Below, piece after piece: positions 6,593-12,733 of a stretch of 12,905 nucleotides of DNA. The stretch is from Pseudomonadota bacterium. Its GTDB lineage: Bacteria > Desulfobacterota > Syntrophia > Syntrophales > JADFWA01. The DNA lies in assembly GCA_030612385.1 (NCBI GenBank), contig JAUWNZ010000012.1, forward strand, positions 1 to 12,905, in the 5' to 3' direction. The notes under the pieces were generated by a model. It did no database searches, was not told the DNA's origin, and saw only the letters and a list, made by a program, of their open reading frames with translations. How positions within the stretch are numbered: the stretch's first letter is position 1; every line of letters begins with the position of its first letter. Made by a program: the position numbers and the translations under genes.

Positions 6593-8046
6593 TATTTCTC
6601 CGTTGGAAAATACTGTCTTCTCTTTGAGAAAGAAAGAATATCCATTGATTCTCTGTATTTTACCACGGTTCTCCTTGCTATGGATATTCCGTGTAGACTC
6701 ATCAGAATATCTACAATTTGACTATCGTTATATGGTTTTCTTTTATTCTCCTTGCCGACTATCTTCCTTATCTTCTCCTTAACGCTCTCAGATGCTATGG
6801 GACTTCCGCCAATCCTTTTTATGCCACTGTTGAAGAAATATTTTAATTCTAATATCCCTCTCGGGCTATGCATATACTTATTGGTGGTTACTCTGCTTAT
6901 CGTAGATTCATGCATCTCCACATCTTCCGATACGTCTCTCAGAACCATGGGGTTTAAATACTCAATCCCCTTATCAAAAAATTCTCTCTGAATTTTCACG
7001 ATGCTTTCAGTTACCCTGCAGATCGTTCTCTGCCGTTGCCGTATACTTTTAATCAACCATGCGGCAGATTGCAGTTTCCCCTTGACATACTCCCTGCAAC
7101 TACCGGCTTTTGAATTTCCACCTGCGCCCCTCAGGATTTCCTTGTAAAAATTGCTTATTCTAAGCCTCGGCAGACCATCATCATTTAAAACAACCCTGTA
7201 ATCATCGCCTACCTTAAAAACAAATACATCCGGGACAATGTACAGCGGAACCTCCTCATTATAAAGGAGGCCTGGTTTAGGGTTCATATCAGTTATTACG
7301 TGAACCGCTTTTAGAACAACAGAAAGGGGGATATCAAGTTTCCCGGCAATACTATCATAATTTTTTGTTTCGAGATCATGTAAACATTCTCTTATGATAG
7401 TTTCCACCACTGGATTCGAAATGCCAAAAAGACCGGCCTGAATCAATAGACATTCCTTAAGGTCTCTCGCGGCAATGCCGGGCGGATCAAATTCCTGAAC
7501 TTTCTCACAGGTTTTTTTGACAAAACTTATGTCAACACCTTCTATTTCAGATATTTCCTCAAGCGATACCATCAGATATCCGTTATTATCAAGATTACCT
7601 ATTATCTGTTCGCCGATTCTTTTTTCGGCATCTGTAAAGTGGGAGAGATTGAGTTGCCACATAAGGTGATCGGTAAGCGATGCTTTCTTTGTCAACACAT
7701 TGTCCCAAGACAAGGCTTCCACAGATTCTCGATTATATATTACTCCGGAGGGACTATAATCTTCAAGATAGCTGTCCCAATCAAAATCCTCTTTGCCGTC
7801 ACCATCGCCGGTAAGTTCTTCCGCCCTTTCGACGGCCTTCTGCTCGTCCTTCTCGGGGGTTATCTCATCTACAGTATCACCATCGGCCGCTGCCTCCTCA
7901 AGCAGAGGGTTTTCCTCCATCTCCTGATTAATCGTATCGACCAGTTCTAACCTCGATAGCTGAAGAAGTTTAATCGCCTGTTGCAATTGAGGCGTCATTA
8001 TCAATTGCTGGGTCAGTTTAAGGTTTTGTTTGAGCTCAAGCGCCAT
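6592..8046 (-). CDS. rpoN: RNA polymerase sigma-54 factor
   Basis: Directs RNA polymerase to -24/-12 promoters that need AAA+ activators; controls nitrogen, motility, fermentation and stress genes. Region I is residues 1-50, glutamine and leucine rich (LKLTQQLIMTPQLQQAIKLL). An acidic region II covers about 50-100. The core-binding domain follows (HLMWQLNLS, IGEQIIGNLDNNGYL, FDPPGIAARDLKECLLIQ). The -12 recognition region includes VLRDVSEDVEMHESTISRVT. The RpoN box is ARRTVVKYRE at 457-466, with V where A is most common. The 484-aa length is normal. ATG 8046 has GAGG 10 nt upstream. It is separated from lptB by 411 bp of repeats, so it may use its own promoter, which I could not identify. Confidence 0.97.
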   Translation of the reverse strand: MALELKQNLKLTQQLIMTPQLQQAIKLLQLSRLELVDTINQEMEENPLLEEAAADGDTVDEITPEKDEQKAVERAEELTGDGDGKEDFDWDSYLEDYSPSGVIYNRESVEALSWDNVLTKKASLTDHLMWQLNLSHFTDAEKRIGEQIIGNLDNNGYLMVSLEEISEIEGVDISFVKKTCEKVQEFDPPGIAARDLKECLLIQAGLFGISNPVVETIIRECLHDLETKNYDSIAGKLDIPLSVVLKAVHVITDMNPKPGLLYNEEVPLYIVPDVFVFKVGDDYRVVLNDDGLPRLRISNFYKEILRGAGGNSKAGSCREYVKGKLQSAAWLIKSIRQRQRTICRVTESIVKIQREFFDKGIEYLNPMVLRDVSEDVEMHESTISRVTTNKYMHSPRGILELKYFFNSGIKRIGGSPIASESVKEKIRKIVGKENKRKPYNDSQIVDILMSLHGISIARRTVVKYRESMDILSFSKRRQYFPTEK

Positions 8047-8116
8047 TTTGTTTCTGCCTCAGTAATGGGAACGAAATAATTTCCCAAACCACAAATATAA
8101 AAAAATTTTGGTACTC

Positions 8117-8192
8117 GTAGGGGCAACCCCTGTGGTTGCACAGCATTGCATGGTCAATTTGTAATCGGGCAGGCACAGGGGCCTGCCCCTAC
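8117..8192. repeat. GTAGGGGCAACCCCTG-type palindromic element
   Basis: GTAGGGGCAACCCCTG (8117-8132) is inverted as CAGGGGCCTGCCCCTAC (8176-8192), with a TGGTTGC / GGGCAGGC interior. Similar elements are known to me as abundant dispersed repeats in several environmental bacterial lineages. Small frames across it (such as 8059-8268 on the minus strand) are artefacts. Confidence 0.7.
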
Positions 8193-8243
8193 CGTGATGC
8201 ATACGTGGGGAGGTTATTTCATCCTTGCTCCTTAGCGATAAAA

Positions 8244-8320
8244 GGTTTTGTTGAGTTTCGTTTCTCAACCCAACCTACTGATTGCTTCGGTGGATTCGTC
8301 GCTTACGCCCCTTAATCCAC
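8244..8320. repeat. Two adjacent short palindromes (GTTGAG...CTCAAC and GTGGATT...AATCCAC)
   Basis: TTGAG (8251-8255) pairs with CTCAA (8264-8268), with outer GGTT/AACC. GTGGATT (8290-8296) pairs with AATCCAC (8314-8320) around a TTCGTCGCTTACG loop. The second resembles the element at 9865-9906 in its GTGGATTAAGCGAAGC-like words. Confidence 0.55.
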
Positions 8321-8360
8321 CCTACGAACTGCTCATGTTCCACGGTTCATGGTTGTAGAT

Positions 8361-8398
8361 GAGCTGGTGAGCTCATGAGCTTACGAGCTTATCAGCTT
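8361..8398. repeat. AGCT-rich word repeat
   Basis: Repeated GAGCT words in both orientations (GAGCTGGTGAGCTCATGAGC, then TTACGAGCTTATCAGCT). Part of the 411-bp spacer between lptB and rpoN. Confidence 0.5.
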
Positions 8399-8417
8399 GC
8401 TCTTCAAGTGATCAGAG

Positions 8418-8440
8418 TAATCCGTGTAATCTGCGGATTA
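8418..8440. repeat. TAATCCG...CGGATTA hairpin downstream of lptB
   Basis: Perfect 7-bp arms (8418-8424 and 8434-8440) around a 9-nt loop, 17 bp beyond the lptB stop. No T-rich tail follows on the minus strand, so a terminator role is doubtful; it resembles the other short dispersed palindromes here. Confidence 0.5.
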
Positions 8441-8457
8441 AGATGCCGAATTTTATT

Positions 8458-9186
8458 TTACTGGAGCTGAAAATCTTCCCCAAGGTAAATCTTTTTTGCG
8501 ATTTCGCTATTGGCTATATAATCGGGATACCCCTCCACCAGTGTGGCCCCCTCATTTACTATATATGCCCTGTCGCAGACTGAAAGAGTTTCCCTGACGT
8601 TATGATCGGATATTATTATACCGATCCCCTTCGTTTTGAGTTTAAGTATTATCTCCTGAATATCCGCTACCGCAAGAGGATCAATTCCGGCAAAAGGCTC
8701 GTCAAGAAGAATATACCTTGGAGATGTCACGAGAGCCCTTGTGATCTCCACCCTCCTTCGTTCCCCACCGGAAAGTGAATAGGCTTTATTCTTTGCGAGA
8801 TGGGAAAGATCAAGCTCCTGAAGAAGTTCCTCCAATCTGCCTGCTCTTTCCTCTTTCTTGCCGGTACCAAGCGTCTCAAGAATTGCCATTATATTTTCTT
8901 CAACCGTTAGCTTCCTGAATATTGACGGCTCTTGCGGAAGATAGTTTATACCCTTTCTTGCCCTGACATACATAGGATATCCGCTGATATCTTCCCCGTT
9001 GAGCAGAATACTCCCGCCATCAGGTTTTATAATACCCACAATCATATAAAAAGTTGTGGTCTTTCCCGCGCCGTTTGGTCCAAGAAGACCCACTATCTCT
9101 GCCGGGTTGACCTCTATGTTAATCTCATTTACAACCCGTCTGCCGCCATATATCTTTATCAATCCGGTTGCTGACAGCTTTCCCAT
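8458..9186 (-). CDS. lptB: LPS export ABC transporter ATP-binding protein
   Basis: Cytoplasmic ATPase of LptB2FG, which extracts LPS from the inner membrane and drives it across the LptC-LptA bridge. 242 aa, normal for the family. Walker A is GPNGAGKTT (36-44), the Q-loop glutamine is Q85 in NYLPQEPSIF, the signature is LSGGERRR (from 138), Walker B is ILLDEP (E163), and the H-loop is H195 in ISDHN. The GINYLPQEPSIFRKLTVEENI sequence is characteristic of LptB among ABC ATPases. It starts 3 nt after the lptA stop, so the pair is co-transcribed and probably translationally coupled; its own ribosome binding site is weak. The permease genes lptF and lptG are not in the window. Confidence 0.96.
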   Translation of the reverse strand: MGKLSATGLIKIYGGRRVVNEINIEVNPAEIVGLLGPNGAGKTTTFYMIVGIIKPDGGSILLNGEDISGYPMYVRARKGINYLPQEPSIFRKLTVEENIMAILETLGTGKKEERAGRLEELLQELDLSHLAKNKAYSLSGGERRRVEITRALVTSPRYILLDEPFAGIDPLAVADIQEIILKLKTKGIGIIISDHNVRETLSVCDRAYIVNEGATLVEGYPDYIANSEIAKKIYLGEDFQLQ

Positions 9187-9189
9187 AAA

Positions 9190-9756
9190 TCAATTCGACT
9201 CTTTCAGGTGAAGAGTGCCGTTTTTAGTCTCTTTCGGGTAGATTGTCGCCCTTACTCTCCCTGTCGGACCGCTTTCGACAACCCCTCTGTTCTCCTTTAT
9301 GAAAACAACAGTTTTTTCACCTTTTATTATGTTATCACCATCTTGCATAACAGTATTTCCCGTCACAATGATTTTTTGCTCATCATTGTAAAAAATTGCC
9401 TTATCGCCCGTGACGATCCTTTCACCCTGGGTCATTCTCACATTCCCCTCCGCCTCGATCCTGTCTATCTCTCCCGGTTTTAAGATACCCGCAGGTCCTC
9501 CTGTCTTCTCCGATTCTCCCTCCTTTTTTTTATAATACAGAAAAAGCGAATCCGACTTTATAATCTTATCTTCCTGGGTCGCCACAACATTTCCGGAAAA
9601 TACAACAAGCCCCTTTTCATTATATGCATCGAGACGATCAGAGACTATCTGTATCGGTCCGCTCTTTTCTGCCTGCTCATCACCTCCGGCGCAAATATGT
9701 GAAAAGGGGAGAACCATAAACATTGCAGACAATATTAACAGGATATTTTTTCTCAA
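9190..9756 (-). CDS. lptA: LPS transport periplasmic protein LptA (OstA-like)
   Basis: Periplasmic beta-jellyroll protein that forms the bridge carrying LPS from LptC to LptD. 188 aa with an N-terminal signal peptide (MRKNILLILSAMFMVLPFSH) and likely cleavage after ICA at residue 23. The OstA-like core starts at about residue 35 (IQIVSDRLDAYNEKGLVVFSGNVVAT) and has the repeating pattern KIIKSDSLFLYY, IEAEGNVRMTQGERIVTGDKAIFY, VTGNTVMQDGDNIIKGE. The start codon is TTG at 9756 with GGAG 7 nt upstream; the nearby ATG (9762) is out of frame and reaches a stop after two codons. It overlaps nothing but is only 3 nt from lptB. A rare start codon could lower LptA output. Confidence 0.93.
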   Translation of the reverse strand: MRKNILLILSAMFMVLPFSHICAGGDEQAEKSGPIQIVSDRLDAYNEKGLVVFSGNVVATQEDKIIKSDSLFLYYKKKEGESEKTGGPAGILKPGEIDRIEAEGNVRMTQGERIVTGDKAIFYNDEQKIIVTGNTVMQDGDNIIKGEKTVVFIKENRGVVESGPTGRVRATIYPKETKNGTLHLKESN

Positions 9757-9774
9757 GCCATATCTCCGGTTGCA

Positions 9775-9820
9775 GGTTCACGGTTCACGGTTCAACGGTT
9801 AAAAGCTATCAACCGTGAAC
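9775..9820. repeat. TTCACGG word-repeat palindrome
   Basis: GGTTCACGGTTCACGGTTCA followed by ACGGTT is inverted by AACCGTGAAC at 9811-9820. Lies just upstream of the lptA ribosome binding site. Confidence 0.55.
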
Positions 9821-9839
9821 GATTACTAAATTCGTATCA

Positions 9840-9856
9840 AGCTCAATAAATAGGGG
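9840..9856. repeat. 17-bp dispersed repeat AGCTCAATAAATAGGGG, copy A
   Basis: Identical over 17 bases to 11529-11545 in the kdsC-kdsA spacer, same strand. Neither lies in a gene. Confidence 0.6.
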
Positions 9857-9864
9857 TAAACCCA

Positions 9865-9906
9865 GTTTGTAGTGTGGATTAAGCGAAGCAAACTCACCCT
9901 ACAAAC
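9865..9906. repeat. GTTTGTAG...CTACAAAC palindromic element
   Basis: Perfect 8-bp arms (9865-9872, 9899-9906) enclose TGTGGATTAAGCGAAGC. Similar in words to the element at 8290-8320. Confidence 0.6.
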
Positions 9907-9928
9907 TTATTAATGTAAATATTAAATT

Positions 9929-10005
9929 TTAAAATGAAAAACGCAAAATGAAAAAACACCCTGCATTTCTCATTTTAGTATTTTCATTTTTCATTGTTCG
10001 ATGTT
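9929..10005. repeat. AAAATGAAAAA / TTTTTCATTTT inverted word repeat
   Basis: The left part carries AAAATGAAAAACGCAAAATG and the right part TCATTTTAGTATTTTCATTT, giving an AT-rich imperfect hairpin just downstream of the lptC stop. On the minus strand it contains T runs, so weak termination after lptC cannot be excluded. Confidence 0.5.
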
Positions 10006-10008
10006 CAT

Positions 10009-10578
10009 TTATTTAATAAGGGTCCTCACCGCCGATAACAGAGTAACTTTCTCAGTTTTCAATGAGAGAGACATGCCGATTCCGCTTACCTCCATTTGAG
10101 GGTTTTTCATTGTAATACGTCCATCGGTATACACCCTCTTGTCTGAAGAGCAATAATCAAGATAATCTGTCGTAAAACGATCCCCCTTATCGGAGACTAC
10201 TTCGACATCTCCGCGGATCTTGATATTCTTTGTATCAGTGCGAAGACGACCTTCATCACCGGTCATTACAAAGGTCTTGCCGTCAGACATTATGAGCTTC
10301 ACCCTGACGTTTTCAAAAAAGACCATGTTATCCTTTTTCATGTATTTTGCGGTATCCGCGTTTATTTCCCATATAGAGTCAGGATCGCCCACCTCTGTAT
10401 AATGGACATCCATGATCTGAAGGTCGACATTTTTTGACATTATCTTAAGCAGGGCAGCCCCGTCCTTCTTAATATCTCCTTTCAGCCACATGCAGGCCAC
10501 AAACAGAATTACAAGAACAATCAAGCCCCCTGTTATGGCTACCTTCTTCCCTGGTCTAAAAAAATTACCCAACATCAT
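10009..10578 (-). CDS. lptC: LPS export protein LptC
   Basis: Bitopic inner-membrane protein that receives LPS from LptB2FG and passes it to LptA. 189 aa: short cytoplasmic N terminus, one membrane segment at about 14-32 (ITGGLIVLVILFVACMWL), then a periplasmic OstA-like jellyroll (IMDVHYTEVGDPDSIWEINA, GDEGRLRTDTKNIKIRGDVE, TDYLDYCSSDKRVYTDGRIT). It lies between kdsC and lptA as in enterobacteria. Two adjacent ATG codons (10578 and 10575) are possible starts and neither has a clear Shine-Dalgarno. A promoter-like sequence ends 7 nt before the first, so the message may be leaderless. The 252-bp gap to lptA is full of short repeats. Confidence 0.93.
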   Translation of the reverse strand: MMLGNFFRPGKKVAITGGLIVLVILFVACMWLKGDIKKDGAALLKIMSKNVDLQIMDVHYTEVGDPDSIWEINADTAKYMKKDNMVFFENVRVKLIMSDGKTFVMTGDEGRLRTDTKNIKIRGDVEVVSDKGDRFTTDYLDYCSSDKRVYTDGRITMKNPQMEVSGIGMSLSLKTEKVTLLSAVRTLIK

Positions 10579-10585
10579 GGATATT

Positions 10586-10614
10586 TTAATATCATTCTAT
10601 TTGAAACATGTAAA
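10586..10614 (-). promoter_or_regulatory. Candidate extended -10 promoter for lptC
   Basis: Minus strand: TTTACA (10614-10609), 17-nt spacer ending TGA, TATTAA (10591-10586). The -35 matches 5 of 6 consensus bases and the -10 matches 4 of 6 with a TGn extension. Predicted start at or next to the lptC ATG. Confidence 0.4.
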
Positions 10615-10685
10615 GATAAACATTGTTTTAATTATTTCAACCTGTTAGGCTTACAGCAAAGATGAGGCCAGATAATCGACATCAA

Positions 10686-10820
10686 TTCACCGCAGAGCTA
10701 AAAGGCTTTTGTTGGGTTTAGTAATTTACAAGCGGACAAACAAGCTTGTCTTAGGCGAGCCTTCGGCGTGAGCTCAGTCGAACGCTCTGTCGAGCCGTCC
10801 ATGCTACCCCCCCCGCCAGT
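10686..10820. repeat. Mosaic repeat region between lptC and kdsC
   Basis: Starts with TTCACCGCAGAG (10686-10697), identical to 11462-11473. It then holds CTTCGGC-GTG-AGCTCAGTCGA (10761-10781), whose complement recurs with a shorter middle at about 11648-11668, and a C8 run at 10807-10814. The short minus-strand frame across it is not a gene. Confidence 0.5.
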
Positions 10821-10873
10821 TAATCCTAAGTTAACTGTTTTGTCATCTCCGCGCTCTCCGCGGTGAACGCTTA
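10821..10873. repeat. Palindromic element with CGCAGAG-like units, copy 2
   Basis: TAATCCTAAGTTAACTGTTT, then TGTCATCTCCGCGC and CTCCGCGGTGAACGC, matches the minus strand of 1031-1082 with few differences along about 50 bp. The shared flanking word TAATCCTA and core TTTTGTCATCTC show common descent. Confidence 0.7.
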
Positions 10874-10887
10874 TGATCATGAAAATG

Positions 10888-11439
10888 TTAGCCGGAAATC
10901 TTCAAACCATATTTTGAGGCAATCTCAGGCCATTTTCCCTGAACATCAAGAATCATCTCGCATACCTCCCTCACTGCGCCCCTGCCTCCTCTTTTAACCG
11001 TAACGTAATTGGCCGCTTTCTTTGCATATACCGCCGCATCCGCCACAGCAACAGAGAACCCTGCCCTGTTGAAGACGGGAATATCAACAATATCGTCTCC
11101 CACATACGCAACATTGTCACTACTGATGTTTCTCTTCCTGAGAATCTCTTCAAAAACTTCAATTTTATTGTAGGCGCTCTGATAAACTTCTTTAATCCCA
11201 AGGTCTTTTGCGCGATGGTCAACCACCTTTGAACTCCTTCCGGTCAAAAGAATAACATCAATTCCATATCCTGTCAGAAGCCTTATACCGTGCCCGTCCC
11301 TGACGTCAAAGTTCTTTGTCTCATTTCCAAGATCATCAATAATTATCCTTCCATCCGTCAAGACCCCGTCAACATCCAGTATCAGCAGATTAATTGGTTT
11401 GATTTTTCTCACCAGTCTTTCATCAAGCAACTTATTCAT
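10888..11439 (-). CDS. kdsC: 3-deoxy-D-manno-octulosonate-8-phosphate phosphatase
   Basis: HAD-family phosphatase releasing Kdo from Kdo-8-phosphate, the step after KdsA. 183 aa, no cap domain, as expected for tetrameric KdsC. Motif I is D22-V-D24 in LDVDGVLTDG (nucleophile and acid/base); motif II is T66 in LLTGRSS; the motif III lysine is K92 in NKIE; motif IV is GDDIVDIPV with D115, D116 and D119 for magnesium. RGGRGAVREV near the C terminus is also typical. ATG 11439 has AAGGAT about 7 nt upstream. It lies between kdsA and lptC. kdsD, which often sits here, is absent from the 356-bp gap before it. Confidence 0.95.
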   Translation of the reverse strand: MNKLLDERLVRKIKPINLLILDVDGVLTDGRIIIDDLGNETKNFDVRDGHGIRLLTGYGIDVILLTGRSSKVVDHRAKDLGIKEVYQSAYNKIEVFEEILRKRNISSDNVAYVGDDIVDIPVFNRAGFSVAVADAAVYAKKAANYVTVKRGGRGAVREVCEMILDVQGKWPEIASKYGLKISG

Positions 11440-11461
11440 AGATCATCCTTTATTTTAATTA

Positions 11462-11491
11462 TTCACCGCAGAGAACGCAGAGCTCGCAGAG
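11462..11491. repeat. CGCAGAG 9-bp-period array upstream of kdsC
   Basis: Three CGCAGAG units at 11467, 11476 and 11485, exactly 9 bp apart, preceded by TTCAC. It is the inverse of the array at the coaBC 3' end. Confidence 0.7.
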
Positions 11492-11509
11492 AAACTATTT
11501 CTGTAAGCA

Positions 11510-11545
11510 ACCTGAGTAGTTGCGTAATAGCTCAATAAATAGGGG
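11510..11545. repeat. ACCTGAGTAGTTGCG end plus 17-bp dispersed repeat, copy B
   Basis: CTGAGTAGTT (11512-11521) matches the right ends of the elements at 2466-2611 and 5745-5920. It is followed at once by AGCTCAATAAATAGGGG (11529-11545), identical to 9840-9856. No matching left end was found nearby, so this may be a broken copy. Confidence 0.5.
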
Positions 11546-11596
11546 ATTACATTTTAAAAGTGTTGGTCTCGATCCACGGTAAGCGTTTACTGAACA

Positions 11597-11723
11597 TTGA
11601 AATTAGAAAATAGAAATTGGAAATTCGGCCTTCATGCTTTTGTACTGCTCGACTGAGCTTGCCGAAGTCTGTCAACTCGTAAACTCGTTTTATCTCTCCC
11701 AAATTTCTACTTTCCAATTTCAA
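11597..11723. repeat. TTGAAATTAGAAA-ended inverted-repeat element
   Basis: TTGAAATTAGAAAATAGAAA at 11597-11616, continuing TTGG, is mirrored by a tract ending CTTTCCAATTTCAA at 11723, with only a few mismatches over about 24 bp. The interior holds GACTGAGCTTGCCGAAGTC and TCAACTCGTAAACTCG words. No gene. Confidence 0.6.
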
Positions 11724-11795
11724 GCTGTGAACGGCTATGACCCACAATCATTTTTACATACTTGGGTTGGCCACTATTTATCGAGATAATACCTT

Positions 11796-12623
11796 TCATC
11801 TTTCCTCTCTCTTCACTATCTCATCTATCTCTTTTAGCACGGTGAGCAGGCCGGGAAGAGAAGCAAGATAAAGAGAATTGGGGCCATCACAAAGCGCGCA
11901 TTCGGGATCGGTGTGAACCTCTAAAAAAAGACCATCAATTCCCCCGGCAACAGCCGCTCTTGAAAGGCAGGGGACCATCTCTCGCTGGCCGCCTGAGGCA
12001 TTGCCGGCGCCGCCCGGCAGTTGCACACTATGGGTGGCATCGAAGATAACAGGATACCCCATAGCCCGCATCAGTGGAAGCGACCGCATATCAACGACAA
12101 GATTGTTGTACCCGAAGCTTGTTCCCCTCTCTGTAATCATTATGTTATCATTACCGGTTGAAGAGGCCTTCTCCAAAATGTTGGACACATCCCATGGCGC
12201 TAAAAACTGCCCTTTTTTAATGTTTATTATTTTTGTATTCCTGGCAACTTCAATTATGAAATCTGTCTGCCGGCAGAGAAAAGCCGGCACCTGGATCACA
12301 TCCAGCACACTGGAGGCTTTCTCAATTTCCTCAAAACGATGAACATCTGAAAGAACTGGAATGGAAAGATCTTCCTTGATCCTCTTTAGAATTTGAAGCC
12401 CTTTAGTCAGGCCAGGGCCCCTGTAAGAACTCATGGAGGTGCGATTCGCTTTATCGTAGGAAGCCTTGAATATTAACGGTATTTCAAGCTCACCGGTAAT
12501 CTCCTTCAAAATTGAGGCTGTATTCATGGCGCTTTTTTCATCCTCAATCACACAGGGACCGGCAATAAGTAAAAAAGGCGCGCCGCCACCTATAACAAAA
12601 TCATCTAAAAATATCCGCTTCAT
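11796..12623 (-). CDS. kdsA: 2-dehydro-3-deoxyphosphooctonate aldolase (Kdo-8-phosphate synthase), metal-type
   Basis: Condenses arabinose-5-phosphate and phosphoenolpyruvate to Kdo-8-phosphate, the first committed step of Kdo synthesis. From ATG 12623 it has 275 aa, a normal length. Recognisable blocks are FKASYDKANRTS, YRGPGL, DVHRFEEIE, QVPAFLCRQTD, KKGQFLAPW, ERGTSFGYNNLVVDMR and FDATHSVQLPGGAG. C24 in IAGPCVIE is the metal-ligand cysteine of the metal-dependent class; E. coli KdsA has Asn there. The other ligands fit: His in DATHS, Glu in LEVH, Asp in CDGPNS. The frame is open to ATG 12638, but GAGGA (12632-12636), 8 nt before ATG 12623, lies within that extension, so 12623 is the likelier start. 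It is followed by kdsC. Confidence 0.95.
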   Translation of the reverse strand: MKRIFLDDFVIGGGAPFLLIAGPCVIEDEKSAMNTASILKEITGELEIPLIFKASYDKANRTSMSSYRGPGLTKGLQILKRIKEDLSIPVLSDVHRFEEIEKASSVLDVIQVPAFLCRQTDFIIEVARNTKIINIKKGQFLAPWDVSNILEKASSTGNDNIMITERGTSFGYNNLVVDMRSLPLMRAMGYPVIFDATHSVQLPGGAGNASGGQREMVPCLSRAAVAGGIDGLFLEVHTDPECALCDGPNSLYLASLPGLLTVLKEIDEIVKREER

Positions 12624-12631
12624 AAATTTAT

Positions 12632-12636
12632 TCCTC
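12632..12636 (-). promoter_or_regulatory. Ribosome binding site deciding the kdsA start
   Basis: GAGGA on the minus strand, 8 nt before ATG 12623. The upstream ATG at 12638 has GAGG only one base away and borders an inverted repeat, so it is unlikely to be used. Confidence 0.65.
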
Positions 12637-12641
12637 ATACC

Positions 12642-12730
12642 TCGTCAAATGGTCGAGTGGCCATTATTCAATTTTAATATTTAAATTTCGGTTAATTGCT
12701 TCCCGACTCGATGACTCAACTATTTGACGA
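12642..12730. repeat. TCGTCAAAT-ended inverted-repeat element upstream of kdsA
   Basis: Arms 12642-12658 and 12714-12730 pair over 17 bp with two mismatches (TCGTCAAATGGTCGAGT against TCGTCAAATAGTTGAGT). The 55-bp interior is AT-rich. It fills nearly the whole spacer between the TPR gene and kdsA and reaches to 4 bp after the TPR stop codon in gene direction. Confidence 0.65.
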
Positions 12731-12733
12731 AGT

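Noticed and set aside
8059..8268. 69-codon minus-strand reading frame
   Set aside because: It runs through the GTAGGGGCAACCCC palindrome and GTTGAG repeat; its peptide (CLPD, CCATTGVAPT) is what such repeats encode, with no ribosome binding site.
10698..10880. 60-codon minus-strand reading frame
   Set aside because: Lies wholly in mosaic repeats including a C8 run; composition is repeat-like and no start signal is present.
11547..11747. 66-codon minus-strand reading frame
   Set aside because: Runs across the TTGAAATT inverted repeat; no family resemblance and no ribosome binding site.
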